From: Duganella rivi
GTDB taxonomy: Bacteria; Pseudomonadota; Gammaproteobacteria; Burkholderiales; Burkholderiaceae_D
Direction of reading: 5' to 3'
DNA length: 64,000 bases
Assembly (NCBI RefSeq): GCF_009857435.1
Contig: NZ_WWCK01000010.1
Span: 28,370-92,369 of the forward strand
A model generated the notes under the pieces. It did no database searches. It was not told where the DNA came from and worked only from the letters and a program-made list of their open reading frames with translations. This document shows positions 26,150-34,727 of this stretch, one piece after another (within the stretch, counting starts at the first letter, position 1; each line of letters opens with the position of its first letter). Both the position numbers and the translations under genes were made by a program.

Positions 26150-26542
26150 ATGTTGAACCACGAAGCCTATAGCAGTTACCACTCCACCAATCTCGACGCC
26201 CAGGTCGCCCGGGCCTCGCCGATTGAGCTGGTGCTGGTGCTCACCGACGGCCTATTGGAAGAGCTGGCGCGCGCGCGCGGCCACATCGTCGGCAAGCGCT
26301 ACGAACTCAAGGCCAAGAGCCTGAACAAGTGCACCGACATCATCAATGGCCTGTCGAGCTCGCTGGACTTCGACAACGGCGGCGAGGTGGTGGAAAACCT
26401 CGGCCGCCTGTATGAATATTGCGCCGGCCGCTTGTACACGGCCGGTGTCAGCCTCGATCCGGGCATCATCGACGAGGTCACCACCCTACTGACCACGATC
26501 AAAAAAGGATGGCTGGGCGTGCAGGCGAAAACCAATGGATAG
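26150..26542 (+). CDS. fliS: Flagellin export chaperone FliS
   Basis: This encodes 130 residues from the ATG at 26150, chosen because GGTGA lies at a proper distance upstream; a GTG at 26141 would add three residues. The four-helix pattern is typical: YHSTNLDAQVARASPIELVLVLTDGLLEELARARGHI, then RYELKAKSLNKCTDIINGL and LGRLYEYCAGRLYTAGV. It binds the flagellin C-terminus and prevents polymerisation in the cytosol. It overlaps fliT by 8 nt. Confidence 0.92.
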   Translation: MLNHEAYSSYHSTNLDAQVARASPIELVLVLTDGLLEELARARGHIVGKRYELKAKSLNKCTDIINGLSSSLDFDNGGEVVENLGRLYEYCAGRLYTAGVSLDPGIIDEVTTLLTTIKKGWLGVQAKTNG

Positions 26543-26852
26543 GCAACGCACTTTGCTGCAAATGGCGCAGAAAATGAGCGCCGCCATCGCTTCCGAAGAC
26601 TGGAAAACGCTGGCGGCGATTAACACGTTAATGGGAACCGTATTGCCGCAGATGGCAGCACAGGGCAAGTGGAGCAGCGGCGAATGGGCCGCCCTCTCCG
26701 CCCTGCGCCAGATGCACAACGAAGCAGTCAAGCGCTGCGACCGCGCCACCGGGGAACTGGGCAAACGGTTGCAAGAAATGCAGGCAAACAAAGAGGGCTG
26801 GCTGGCTTATGCCCTCGAAAGCGAATTAGCAGAAAGCGGAATCCAAGCATGA
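26535..26852 (+). CDS. fliT: FliT-like flagellar chaperone (LafD position)
   Basis: This encodes 105 helical residues (LLQMAQKMSAAIASEDWKTLAAINTLM, LSALRQMHNEAVKRCDRATGELGKRLQEM). FliT proteins bind FliD, and this gene is in the fliT place between fliS and fliK, overlapping both (8 nt and ATGA). Sequence conservation in this family is low, so the call rests on size, helical pattern and position, which also fit lafD of lateral systems. Confidence 0.75.
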   Translation: MDRQRTLLQMAQKMSAAIASEDWKTLAAINTLMGTVLPQMAAQGKWSSGEWAALSALRQMHNEAVKRCDRATGELGKRLQEMQANKEGWLAYALESELAESGIQA

Positions 26853-28345
26853 CCACGACACTCTCCAGCGCAACGGCAGCGGCCAAAGCCGCCCAAGCCG
26901 AACTGACCGCCCCGGTGGCCGCCAATAACACGGTGACCGGCAATGGCGGCAAGAGCACGGCTACGTCCGGCAAGTCGAATGCCGACAGCAAGAGTGACAG
27001 CAGCGCCAGCCAGGCCCAGTCCAAGCCGGCGCCAGCCCCCCAGAATCCGCAAGCCAGCGCCGGCCGTCCAGCCGCGCCGGCCGCCAACCAGCCGGACGCC
27101 CGCAATGCCGGCGCCGCCGATGCTGCGGCCCAAGCCGCCGCCCAGGCAGCCGCCGATGCCGCTCCGGTAGTAGCGCCTTTGTTCTCGCAGTTGCTGAACC
27201 TGGCCGATGTGGCTGCCAGCGACGACAGTGCGGACACCACCGTGAAAACCGATGGCGACGACAGCACCGGTTCCGGCAGCGCCGCCGCCGGCAGCGTGTT
27301 GCCGGCCATGGTGACCTCGCTGCTGAACGTGGCAACCCCGGCGCCAACCGCGCCGGTCGCCGACGCCGGTGGCGAAGCCGCCAACGTCGAAGCGATCAGC
27401 GCCACGGCCAACCTGAGCAGCAGCGCTACCCGCCTCAACCTGTCCGCCGCCAGCGTGGCGGTGACGCCTGCCGCGCAACCGGCCGACGATGCCGCCGCTA
27501 CCGCTGCCGCGCAAGCCAGCGCCGTGCCGGCCGCCGCCGCGCAGTCGGTCTACACCCAGGCCAACACCAGCGTGCTGGCTGCTGCAGCCGCGCGCCAGCC
27601 TGAACGCGACGCACCTGTCGATGCCGGCAGCGACACCGCTGCAGCGCCAAGCACCGATGCCGACGCCGTGCCGCTGGCTTCGGCCGTGCTGAGCACGCCG
27701 GTCAAGGAGTCGTGGGTCAACGGCGTGCGCGTGGTTACCCGTCCTGCCGACACCGCCAGCACCGCGCCGGCCACGACTACCGCCAACACCGCCACCGTGG
27801 CAGCGGCCGCCAGCAGCGGCGACGAGCGCGGCTTCTCGCTCAACAGCACCACCGTGACCACCAGCGCCGCCAGTGCCGGCGCCACCGCCACGGCGCCTGC
27901 CGCCAGCGGCGGCAGCACCGTAACCCTGGCCGGCGCGCCGGAACAATGGCAGCAGCCATTGCGCGAAGCGCTGGGCGACCGCTTGCAACTGCAGCTGCAG
28001 CGCAATAACGAACACGCGGTGATCCGCCTCGAACCGCCGAATATGGGCAGCATCGAAATCTCGATCCGCCACAGCGCCGGCGCGCTGCAAGTGAACCTGT
28101 CGGCCAACAACAGCGAAGTGCTGCGCCAGCTGAACACCATCGGCGACAGCGTGCGCCAGGATTTGTCGAACCGCCAATTCAGCGACGTGGCCGTGACCGT
28201 GTCGTCGTCGCGCGCCCAGGCGCAAGCCGACCAGGGCGGCCAGGGTGGTCGAGGCCAGCAGCGCAACCAGGACGACGGCCGCACGCCGGGCCGCGCCCTG
28301 AATGAAGACGACAGCACCGCCACCTTTGCCATGACCGGGGAGTAA
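26849..28345 (+). CDS. fliK: Flagellar hook-length control protein FliK
   Basis: This encodes 498 residues. The N-terminal 350 are extremely Ala/Thr/Ser-rich with long AAAQAAADA-type tracts, expected for the flexible ruler; the C-terminal domain (about 365-465) has the FliK_C pattern WQQPLREALGDRLQLQLQRNNEHAVIRLEPPNMGSIEISIRHSAGALQVNLSANNSEVLRQL. It measures the hook and triggers FlhB to switch specificity. The ATG at 26849 overlaps the fliT stop. Equivalent to lafE. Confidence 0.92.
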   Translation: MTTTLSSATAAAKAAQAELTAPVAANNTVTGNGGKSTATSGKSNADSKSDSSASQAQSKPAPAPQNPQASAGRPAAPAANQPDARNAGAADAAAQAAAQAAADAAPVVAPLFSQLLNLADVAASDDSADTTVKTDGDDSTGSGSAAAGSVLPAMVTSLLNVATPAPTAPVADAGGEAANVEAISATANLSSSATRLNLSAASVAVTPAAQPADDAAATAAAQASAVPAAAAQSVYTQANTSVLAAAAARQPERDAPVDAGSDTAAAPSTDADAVPLASAVLSTPVKESWVNGVRVVTRPADTASTAPATTTANTATVAAAASSGDERGFSLNSTTVTTSAASAGATATAPAASGGSTVTLAGAPEQWQQPLREALGDRLQLQLQRNNEHAVIRLEPPNMGSIEISIRHSAGALQVNLSANNSEVLRQLNTIGDSVRQDLSNRQFSDVAVTVSSSRAQAQADQGGQGGRGQQRNQDDGRTPGRALNEDDSTATFAMTGE

Positions 28346-28353
28346 CTCGCACA

Positions 28354-28848
28354 ATGAATAAAAAAGTCATCATCGCTTTAGTTGCGGTTGCCGTGGTCGG
28401 CGCGGCGGTTGCCGGCGGCGCCGTCTGGTTCATGTCCTCCAAGGGAGGCGACGAGCACGCCGCCGAAACCAAGGATGGCAAGGACGCCAAGAAGAAACCG
28501 GCCAAGAAGGAAGAAAAGAAATCGGAGCTGCCGCCCAAGTACCTGACGGTGGACAAGGTGGTGGTGATGCTCAAGCACGAACCCAACGATACGGTGACGC
28601 ACTACCTGTCGGCCGACCTGGTGGTCGCTACCGACGCCAAGCGCGAGAAGGAAACCAAGGAAAACCTGCCGATGCTGCGCAGCGTGGCGGTGAAGACCCT
28701 GTCCAACCTGCCGATGGCCAGCGCGCGCGTGATGACCATCGACCAGTTTGCCGCAGAATTGAACAAGGCTTTCGACCATGAGTTTGAGGAAGAAGGCCGC
28801 GAGAAGCCGTTTGACGAAGTCATGATAGGCAAGCTCATTGTCGAGTAG
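28354..28848 (+). CDS. fliL: Flagellar basal body protein FliL
   Basis: This encodes 164 residues: a single N-terminal membrane helix (about 5-27, IIALVAVAVVGAAVAGGAVWFM), a Lys/Glu-rich linker (DGKDAKKKPAKKEEKKSEL) and a periplasmic stomatin-like domain with the LRS...TLSNL motif (MLRSVAVKTLSNLPMA). FliL rings support the stator units. It lies 8 nt after fliK. Equivalent to lafF. Confidence 0.92.
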   Translation: MNKKVIIALVAVAVVGAAVAGGAVWFMSSKGGDEHAAETKDGKDAKKKPAKKEEKKSELPPKYLTVDKVVVMLKHEPNDTVTHYLSADLVVATDAKREKETKENLPMLRSVAVKTLSNLPMASARVMTIDQFAAELNKAFDHEFEEEGREKPFDEVMIGKLIVE

Positions 28849-28859
28849 GCCGCAGCAGC

Positions 28860-29618
28860 ATGAACACAAGTGGAGCGGGCATGGGATATGTAGAGGAATT
28901 TGCAGACGCTTATGCTGAAAGCTACAGCGAACACGGCGTATCGACGCACGTGCACAGCGTAGCCGACGAGCAAAAGCATCTGCTGGCATATGCGCCGCTG
29001 GTCAAGCGCATTGTGCGCCAGCTCAATTCGCAAATCGCCGGCGCCATCGACCGCGACGATATGGAACAGATCGGCCTGATGGGGCTGCTCGAAGCGCTGC
29101 GCCGCTACGGCGAGCCGGATGGCGCCTTCGGCAGCTACGCCAGCTTGCGCATCCGCGGCGCGATCCTGGACGAATTGCGCCGCCAGGACTGGCGGCCGCG
29201 GGCGGTGCGCCAGCAAAGCCACAAGCTGCGCGACGGCGTGCGCGCCCTGACCCGGAAACTGGGCCGCGAACCGAGCGAGCACGAGATCATGGAAGCGCTG
29301 GAACTGACACCCGAGGGCTACCAGGCTTACCTGATGGATGAAAACGCCGAGCTGATCGCCAGCTTCGACGAAATCCTGCAGGAAAGCGTGAGCAACGACA
29401 GCGCACCGAGCCCGGAAGACCAGCTGGTGGTGCGGCGCAGCCTGGAGCAAGCCTTGCGCGGCCTGGACGAGCGCGAACAGCGCGTGGTGCAGATGTACTA
29501 CGAGTTCGAGCTGAGCTACAAGGAAATCGCCGCCGTGCTGGACTTGACTGACGCCCGCGTCTGTCAGCTGAACAAGGCGGCGCTGAACAAAATGAAGGCA
29601 GTACTGCAAAACGCCTGA
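28860..29618 (+). CDS. fliA: Flagellar sigma factor, FliA/LafS type
   Basis: This encodes 252 residues. Region 2 (YAPLVKRIVRQLNSQIAGAIDRDDMEQIGLMGLLEALRRY), region 3 (RIRGAILDELRRQDWRPR...LTRKLGREPSEHEI) and region 4 (LRGLDEREQRVVQMYYEFELSYKEIAAVLDLTDARVCQL) are all present as in sigma-28. In lateral systems LafS transcribes the filament, cap and hook-associated genes. It sits upstream of the stator genes and one gene group before flgM, its likely anti-sigma factor. A second in-frame ATG at 28881 could be the real start. Confidence 0.93.
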   Translation: MNTSGAGMGYVEEFADAYAESYSEHGVSTHVHSVADEQKHLLAYAPLVKRIVRQLNSQIAGAIDRDDMEQIGLMGLLEALRRYGEPDGAFGSYASLRIRGAILDELRRQDWRPRAVRQQSHKLRDGVRALTRKLGREPSEHEIMEALELTPEGYQAYLMDENAELIASFDEILQESVSNDSAPSPEDQLVVRRSLEQALRGLDEREQRVVQMYYEFELSYKEIAAVLDLTDARVCQLNKAALNKMKAVLQNA

Positions 29619-29677
29619 GCTGGGCGTGGCGCTTTGTGGCTAGGGATTAGAAAAATGACGCGGAAAGGCGAATCATC

Positions 29678-30598
29678 ATGCAGCAAATAGTCGGTCTCCT
29701 CATAGTTTTAGGCAGCGTCTTCGGCGGCTTCTTCATGATGGGCGGCGCATTCCATCAGATTTGGCAGCCGATCGAGCTGATCGTGATCGCCGGCGCCGGC
29801 ATGGGCGCGCTCGTCATTGGTAATCCTAGCCACGTGCTCAAGGAGATGATGACGCAGATTAAAAAGATCATCACCAAGAAAAAATACGACTCGGAATTCC
29901 AGCGCCAGTTGCTGCTGCTGATGTACGAGCTGCTGCAACTGGCGGCCGGCGGCCTGAAAGCGCTGGACGCCCACGTCGAAGCGCCGAAAGACAGCCCGCT
30001 GTTCCAGCGCTATCCGCGCGTGCTGGAAGAGCCGAAACTGCTGGCCTTCATCGTCGACAACTTCCGCCTGATGGCGATGGGCAAGATCAACGCGCACGAG
30101 CTCGAAGGCGTGCTGGAGCAGGAACTGGAAGCCATCCACACCGAGCTGGAACAGCCGGCCAAGTCGCTGGGCAAGATCGGCGAGGCGATGCCGGGCTTCG
30201 GTATTCTGGCGGCGGTGCTCGGCATCGTGATTACCATGAACACCGTGAACGAAGGCGCGACCTCGGGCGAGATCGCCGAGCACGTCGGCGCGGCGATGGT
30301 CGGTACCTTTATCGGTATTTTCTTCTGCTACGGCCTGATCGACCCGCTGTGCAATATGATGAAACAGCTGATCAACGCCGAAGCCTCGAACAAGGAAACC
30401 GTGAAAGTGGTGCTGGTCACCCATGTGGCCGGCAAACCGCCGCTGCTGGCAATTGACGCCGGCCGCCGCCTGGTGGCGCTCAACATCAAGCCGAGCTTTG
30501 CCCAGCTGGAGCGCTGGATCAACGATCTGGAAGGCCGCGACAGCGCGCCTGCCGATGATAGTTCGCGTCGTGGAGGCCGTGGTGCTAAAGCCGCATGA
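29678..30598 (+). CDS. motA: Stator protein MotA (LafT position)
   Basis: This encodes 306 residues with four membrane helices; the last pair carries the conserved GEAMPGFGILAAVLGIVITM and AAMVGTFIGIFFCYG blocks, and the cytosolic loop between helices 2 and 3 is the large charged domain that contacts FliG. It forms a 5:2 ion-conducting stator with MotB. It lies 59 nt after the sigma gene and overlaps motB by 17 nt. The C-terminus is basic (SSRRGGRGAKAA). Confidence 0.94.
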   Translation: MQQIVGLLIVLGSVFGGFFMMGGAFHQIWQPIELIVIAGAGMGALVIGNPSHVLKEMMTQIKKIITKKKYDSEFQRQLLLLMYELLQLAAGGLKALDAHVEAPKDSPLFQRYPRVLEEPKLLAFIVDNFRLMAMGKINAHELEGVLEQELEAIHTELEQPAKSLGKIGEAMPGFGILAAVLGIVITMNTVNEGATSGEIAEHVGAAMVGTFIGIFFCYGLIDPLCNMMKQLINAEASNKETVKVVLVTHVAGKPPLLAIDAGRRLVALNIKPSFAQLERWINDLEGRDSAPADDSSRRGGRGAKAA

Positions 30599-31586
30599 CA
30601 AGGCGCATGACCAGACCATCGTCAAGCGCGGTGGCGGCAAGCACAAGCACGACGACCACGGCGGCGCCTGGAAGGTAGCGTTCGCCGACTTTTGTCTGGC
30701 GCTGATGTGCTTGTTCCTGGTGCTGTGGCTGATGGCGGCGCGGAATACCGAGTCGCTGGAACAAATCCTGACCGAGGCCGACGGCGCCAAGACCGACCAG
30801 GGCAAAGGCGTGATGCCGGAGCAGGTCGGCGGCCCGCGCGGCAGCCTGATCGACCGCTTCCCGATGCCGCACTTCGGCAGCTCGGAAGCCGAGGGCAAGC
30901 AAAAGGCCGCGGCCGACACCACCGACACGCCGGCCGAGCCATCGTCCAAGGTCAAGTACGACACCCCGGACGATCTGACCCAGCTGGCCAAGGTGCTGAC
31001 CAAGATGAGCGCCGAGGCCGGCCTGTCGAGCAATCTCGAGTCCGTGGTGACGCCCTACGGCCTGCGCGTGATGCTGCACGATACCGACCGCCAGGGCATG
31101 TTCGTGCGCGGCAGCGCGGTGCCGACCGACAAGTTCCGCGCCCTGCTGCGCAAGATGGGCCCGCTGTTCCAGAAAATGGAAAACCAGATGCTGATCGTCG
31201 GCCACACCGACTCGCTGCAATACGCCGATACCAGCTACGCGGCGTTTTCCAACTGGACGCTGTCGGCCAACCGCGCCATGTCGGCCCGCTCGCAGCTGCT
31301 GGCCGGCGGCATGAACCGCGAATCGGTGCTGCAAGTGGTGGGCATGGCCGACCGCGCGCCGCTCGATACCAAGCGTGTCGACGCCGGCATCAACCGCCGC
31401 ATAGAATTACTGATCCTGACCACCGCGCAAGCCAAGACCATTGCTACCATGTTTGGCATGCCGGACAGCAGTGACCCGCTGATCCACGACGTCAATACCG
31501 CCCTGCCCGACGCCACGCTGCTGCAACAGCTGCGCAGCAAGCTCGGCGGCGATAGCCCGCTGCGTGATCCGCGCCGTAACAAATAA
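30582..31586 (+). CDS. motB: Stator protein MotB (LafU position)
   Basis: This encodes 334 residues from a GTG at 30582, chosen because GGAGG (30572-30576) is exactly 5 nt upstream and lies inside motA. A basic/His-rich N-terminus (KRGGGKHKHDDHGG) precedes the single membrane helix with the ion-binding aspartate D36 in VAFADFCLALMC. The C-terminal OmpA-like peptidoglycan-binding domain has VGHTDSLQY and LSANRAMSARSQLL...GINRRIELLIL. The overall form is that of proton-type MotB, but ion choice cannot be read with certainty. Confidence 0.93.
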   Translation: MLKPHDKAHDQTIVKRGGGKHKHDDHGGAWKVAFADFCLALMCLFLVLWLMAARNTESLEQILTEADGAKTDQGKGVMPEQVGGPRGSLIDRFPMPHFGSSEAEGKQKAAADTTDTPAEPSSKVKYDTPDDLTQLAKVLTKMSAEAGLSSNLESVVTPYGLRVMLHDTDRQGMFVRGSAVPTDKFRALLRKMGPLFQKMENQMLIVGHTDSLQYADTSYAAFSNWTLSANRAMSARSQLLAGGMNRESVLQVVGMADRAPLDTKRVDAGINRRIELLILTTAQAKTIATMFGMPDSSDPLIHDVNTALPDATLLQQLRSKLGGDSPLRDPRRNK

Positions 31587-31624
31587 GAGTTCGTATGGAA
31601 ACCAAGCCAACACGAGGCACACGT

Positions 31625-31897
31625 ATGAGAATCACGACTTCGACCCCGGACGGGATGGCCGTCCAGCGCGTGGCCGATAGCGCCCCGGTGGACGGCGCCG
31701 AGGCGGTGCACGCCCCTGCCCCGGCGCCGCTGCAATCGGCGGTGTTGCAACCGGCGCTGCAAGCGATGCGCGAGCTGCCGGAAATTGACCAGGAAAAAGT
31801 CGACCTGCTGCGCAACGCGCTGGCCAAGGGCGAGCTGCCGTTTGATCCGGGCAAGCTAGCCGGCCTGATCCAGCGCTTCCACGGGAGCGAGCAGTGA
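31625..31897 (+). CDS. flgM: Anti-sigma factor FlgM
   Basis: This encodes 90 residues from the ATG at 31625 (MRITTSTPDG, like the MKIT start of many FlgM proteins); an in-frame ATG at 31595 would add 10 residues. The N-terminal half is Ala/Pro-rich and probably disordered, as needed for export; the C-terminal sigma-binding part is IDQEKVDLLRNALAKGELPFDPGKLAGLIQRF. It should hold the LafS/FliA sigma factor until hook completion. Its TGA overlaps the flgN GTG start. Confidence 0.88.
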   Translation: MRITTSTPDGMAVQRVADSAPVDGAEAVHAPAPAPLQSAVLQPALQAMRELPEIDQEKVDLLRNALAKGELPFDPGKLAGLIQRFHGSEQ

Positions 31898-32331
31898 TTG
31901 TTAGCAACAACCTCCCGCGCCAGGACGCCATGCGTCTGCTGCTGGCCGGGATTGCAGAAGATTTGCAAGCCTATCCTCAATTGCAAGCGCTGCTCGAGCA
32001 GCAATTCCAAGCCGCCCTGCGCCACAAAGCCGCCGAACTGGGGCCGGTGGCGGAGGCGATTTCCACCCTGGTCGACACCATGCAAGAGCGCCGCGCGCTG
32101 CGCGTGGCGCTGGTACAACGCTTGGTAGGCCCGCAAGGCACCATGCTGCAGGCTTTTGCCTTGCTGAAAAATGCGGCACGGGAGAGAATGGAAGCGGACT
32201 GGAACACGCTGGAACAGGCCGTCATTACGTGCAAAGCCGTGAGCAAGCGTAATGCCGACCTGCTGGTAGAGCAATACAGCATCATGCAGCGCGTGCTGCA
32301 TGGCGAGGAGCAAATTTATGCGCCAGCTTAG
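31894..32331 (+). CDS. flgN: FlgN-type chaperone for hook-associated proteins
   Basis: This encodes 145 residues from a GTG start overlapping the flgM stop. It is all helical (LLLAGIAEDLQAYPQLQALLEQQFQAALRH, ...KSRNADLLVEQYSIMQRVL-type C-terminus), consistent with FlgN, the chaperone for FlgK and FlgL. The call rests on size, helicity and position after flgM. It overlaps the next gene by 14 nt. Confidence 0.78.
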   Translation: MIVSNNLPRQDAMRLLLAGIAEDLQAYPQLQALLEQQFQAALRHKAAELGPVAEAISTLVDTMQERRALRVALVQRLVGPQGTMLQAFALLKNAARERMEADWNTLEQAVITCKAVSKRNADLLVEQYSIMQRVLHGEEQIYAPA

Positions 32332-33088
32332 CGCGACGCAGGCAACTGCGCCGACGGCCGCAACCGTATCGAATATCACCGCCAGCCGCCCTACCGCGGC
32401 TACTGGCGGCATGGCCGCGACCGGGGCCTTCAGCAACGCGTTTCAACAGGTGCAGGCCGACGTCGCCGCCTACATCGCCAAGGGCGACGGCGGCTTTGCC
32501 AGCAACGCCCAGCCGACCTCACAAGCGATGAGCCTGCAAGCGATGGCCTTGCGCAACCGCAGCGTCAATCACGAGGAAGAAGAACACGGCGTCGACAGCG
32601 AGATGCAGCAGCAATTCCTCGCCTCGATCAAGCCATGGGCCGAGGAAACCGCCGGCAAGCTCGGCGTGTCGCCGGAACTGGTGGCCGCCCACGCCGCGCT
32701 GGAATCGGGCTGGGGCAAGCAGCCGATGAAAAACGGCGCCGCCAGCGCCAACAACCTGTTCGGCGTCAAGGCCGGCAGCAACTGGCAAGGCGAAGTGGCC
32801 GTCGCCAGCACTACCGAGTACGAGCACGGCGCCATGCTGCGCAAGACCGAGCGCTTCCGCAGCTACCCGGACACCGCCAGCGCCTTCCGCGACTACGCCA
32901 GCCTGCTGACCAGCAATCCGCGCTACGCGGCGGCGCTCAACAGCGGCAGCGATGCCAAGGCCTTTGCCGGTGCGCTGGCCAAGGCCGGCTACGCCACCGA
33001 TCCCAACTATGCAGACAAGCTGGGCAAGATCGCCGCGCAATTGCAGCGCGGCGGCGGCCTGGCCGGCCTTACTCCGACGGGGGACTAG
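32318..33088 (+). CDS. Stand-alone flagellar glucosaminidase (FlgJ C-terminal-domain type)
   Basis: This encodes 256 residues from the ATG at 32318, which has GAGGAG 7 nt upstream. A Thr/Ala-rich unstructured leader is followed by a complete peptidoglycan hydrolase domain (about 100-235): IKPWAEETAGKLGVSPELVAAHAALESGWGK with catalytic E129, then NNLFGVKAG and a Y-x-H-G...FRSYPD core, matching the C-terminal muramidase/glucosaminidase domain of enterobacterial FlgJ. The rod-binding FlgJ domain is a separate gene at 40046. It presumably opens peptidoglycan for the rod. Its 3' end overlaps flgA by 20 nt on the opposite strand. Confidence 0.9.
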   Translation: MRQLSATQATAPTAATVSNITASRPTAATGGMAATGAFSNAFQQVQADVAAYIAKGDGGFASNAQPTSQAMSLQAMALRNRSVNHEEEEHGVDSEMQQQFLASIKPWAEETAGKLGVSPELVAAHAALESGWGKQPMKNGAASANNLFGVKAGSNWQGEVAVASTTEYEHGAMLRKTERFRSYPDTASAFRDYASLLTSNPRYAAALNSGSDAKAFAGALAKAGYATDPNYADKLGKIAAQLQRGGGLAGLTPTGD

Positions 33089-33818
33089 CAGTGATCGGCG
33101 CAGAGACAGGTTCCACCGTGGCCGCGCCAGTCACCCGGGCGCGGATCACCGTGCCATTTGCATTGCGCACCCGCACCGTGTCGCCGCGCGCGCCGGCATC
33201 GAGCGCCTCGCCTGCCATGCTGACCTCGATTTGCTCCTGGCGCGCAACGATGCGCACCAGCTCGCCGCGCTTGACCAGGGTCGGCGAACTGAGCAAGGTT
33301 TTCCGTAAAATTTCGCCGGCCCGCAGCGCGCGCTTGCCGCTCATGCCGACGGCGTCTTGCGGATCGCTGATGCTGTCGCTGATGGCCGAGATGTCGTGGC
33401 GCTCCAGCAACACATCTTCATCTGCCAGTACTTTCCCTGCTGCCAAGTCGCTTGCCATCACAGCAATGCGCGCCGACACTTGCGCGCGCACGATGAACTC
33501 ATATCGCCAGCCCGCCGCACCGCTGCAGACGGCAATGAAACGCATGCGGCTCGGCAAGCGCGTATCGGCTGCGGTGACCGTCACTGCTTGGCCGCATGCG
33601 GCCAGCGGCCTGCTGCCGGGCACCACCGTTACCCCCAATTGCGGCTCGCTCAAACCGGCGGCCTCGGCCCAACGCTCGATGTGCCTGCGTGCCGCTGCTT
33701 CGACGATTCCCGGCACCTGTTCCGCTGCCACTTGCGCTGGCGCAGAAAATACCGAAGAAAATGGAATGCAAAACAGCAACATTCCAGCCGAAACAGTTAC
33801 AATACATTTGTTGTACAT
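33069..33818 (-). CDS. flgA: P-ring assembly chaperone FlgA
   Basis: This encodes 249 residues with a signal peptide (about 1-25, VSAGMLLFCIPFSSVFS). The SAF-like domain (MASDLAAGKVLADEDVLLERHDISAI) and the FlgA C-terminal strand pattern (LVRIVARQEQIEVSMAGEALDAGARGDTVRVRN) are clear. It helps FlgI form the P ring in the periplasm. The start at the ATG 33818 is preferred to a TTG at 33824. It is divergent from flgB with a 107-nt gap. Confidence 0.92.
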   Translation of the reverse strand: MYNKCIVTVSAGMLLFCIPFSSVFSAPAQVAAEQVPGIVEAAARRHIERWAEAAGLSEPQLGVTVVPGSRPLAACGQAVTVTAADTRLPSRMRFIAVCSGAAGWRYEFIVRAQVSARIAVMASDLAAGKVLADEDVLLERHDISAISDSISDPQDAVGMSGKRALRAGEILRKTLLSSPTLVKRGELVRIVARQEQIEVSMAGEALDAGARGDTVRVRNANGTVIRARVTGAATVEPVSAPITASPPSE

Positions 33819-33925
33819 GAGCAATAGCCTCTACTATGATGCGATAGGTCATTCTACAGGGCGGCTAGTAGTTGCCGCCACTCATGTCGACGCGTTTTAC
33901 TGCAACGTCACCACAGGGGAACAGT

Positions 33926-34288
33926 ATGGGCATTAATTTCAAAGAGGCGGCTGGGGTACACGCCGATGCGCTGGCCTTGCGCGCCGAGCGCACCCGCATC
34001 CTGGCGGCCAATATCGCCAACGAGAACACGCCCGGCTTCCAGGCGCAGGACATGGATTTCAGCGCCACGCTGGCCAATGTGCAGGCGGTCGGCAATGGCG
34101 ACCTCGGTGACGGCGGCGACAGCGCCCTGATGTACCGCGTCCCCTACCACCCTACGCGCGACGGCAACACCGTGGAAATCGGCGTCGAGCAGGCGGCGTT
34201 CTCGCAGAACGCCACCGACTTTGCCACCAGCCTGACCTTCGTCAACATGAAACTCAAAGGCCTGGCGAAAGCCATCAGCGGCCAGTAA
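33926..34288 (+). CDS. flgB: Flagellar proximal rod protein FlgB
   Basis: This encodes 120 residues. The start at 33926 (MGINFKEAAGVHADAL) follows AGGGG and yields the normal FlgB length. The rod signature ALRAERTRILAANIANENTPGFQAQD and the C-terminal helix (ATSLTFVNMKLKGLAKAI) are present. It is the first gene of the flgBCDEFGHIJ operon. Confidence 0.94.
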   Translation: MGINFKEAAGVHADALALRAERTRILAANIANENTPGFQAQDMDFSATLANVQAVGNGDLGDGGDSALMYRVPYHPTRDGNTVEIGVEQAAFSQNATDFATSLTFVNMKLKGLAKAISGQ

Positions 34289-34301
34289 GGCAGGAACCAG
34301 T

Positions 34302-34724
34302 ATGTCCTTCAAGAATATTTCAGAGATCGCCGGCTCGGCGATGGCGGCCCAGTCGGTACGCCTGAATACCATCGCTTCCAACCTGGCCAACGCCGATTCG
34401 GTGGCCGGCACCGAGGCCGATACCTACCGCGCCCGCAAGCCGGTGTTTGCCGCCGTCATGAGCGACAGCCCGGACGGCATGAACAGCGCTGGCGGCAAGG
34501 TGCAGGTGCTGGACGTGGTGCAGTCGGACGAGCCGCTGCGCCAGGTCTACGAGCCCGGCAACCCGATGGCCAACGCCGAGGGCATGGTGTTCTACCCTAA
34601 CGTCAATCAAGTGGCAGAGATGACCGACATGATGTCGGCATCGCGCGCATTTGAGACCAATGTTGAAGTGCTCGGCCGCATCCGTTCGATGCAGAGCTCC
34701 CTCCTTAAACTCGGTGAAGGCTAA
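34302..34724 (+). CDS. flgC: Flagellar proximal rod protein FlgC
   Basis: This encodes 140 residues, standard for FlgC: rod signature SAMAAQSVRLNTIASNLANADSVAG near the start and a C-terminal helix VNQVAEMTDMMSASRAFETNVEVLGRIRSM. It lies 13 nt after flgB and 3 nt before flgD. Confidence 0.95.
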   Translation: MSFKNISEIAGSAMAAQSVRLNTIASNLANADSVAGTEADTYRARKPVFAAVMSDSPDGMNSAGGKVQVLDVVQSDEPLRQVYEPGNPMANAEGMVFYPNVNQVAEMTDMMSASRAFETNVEVLGRIRSMQSSLLKLGEG

Positions 34725-34727
34725 GTC

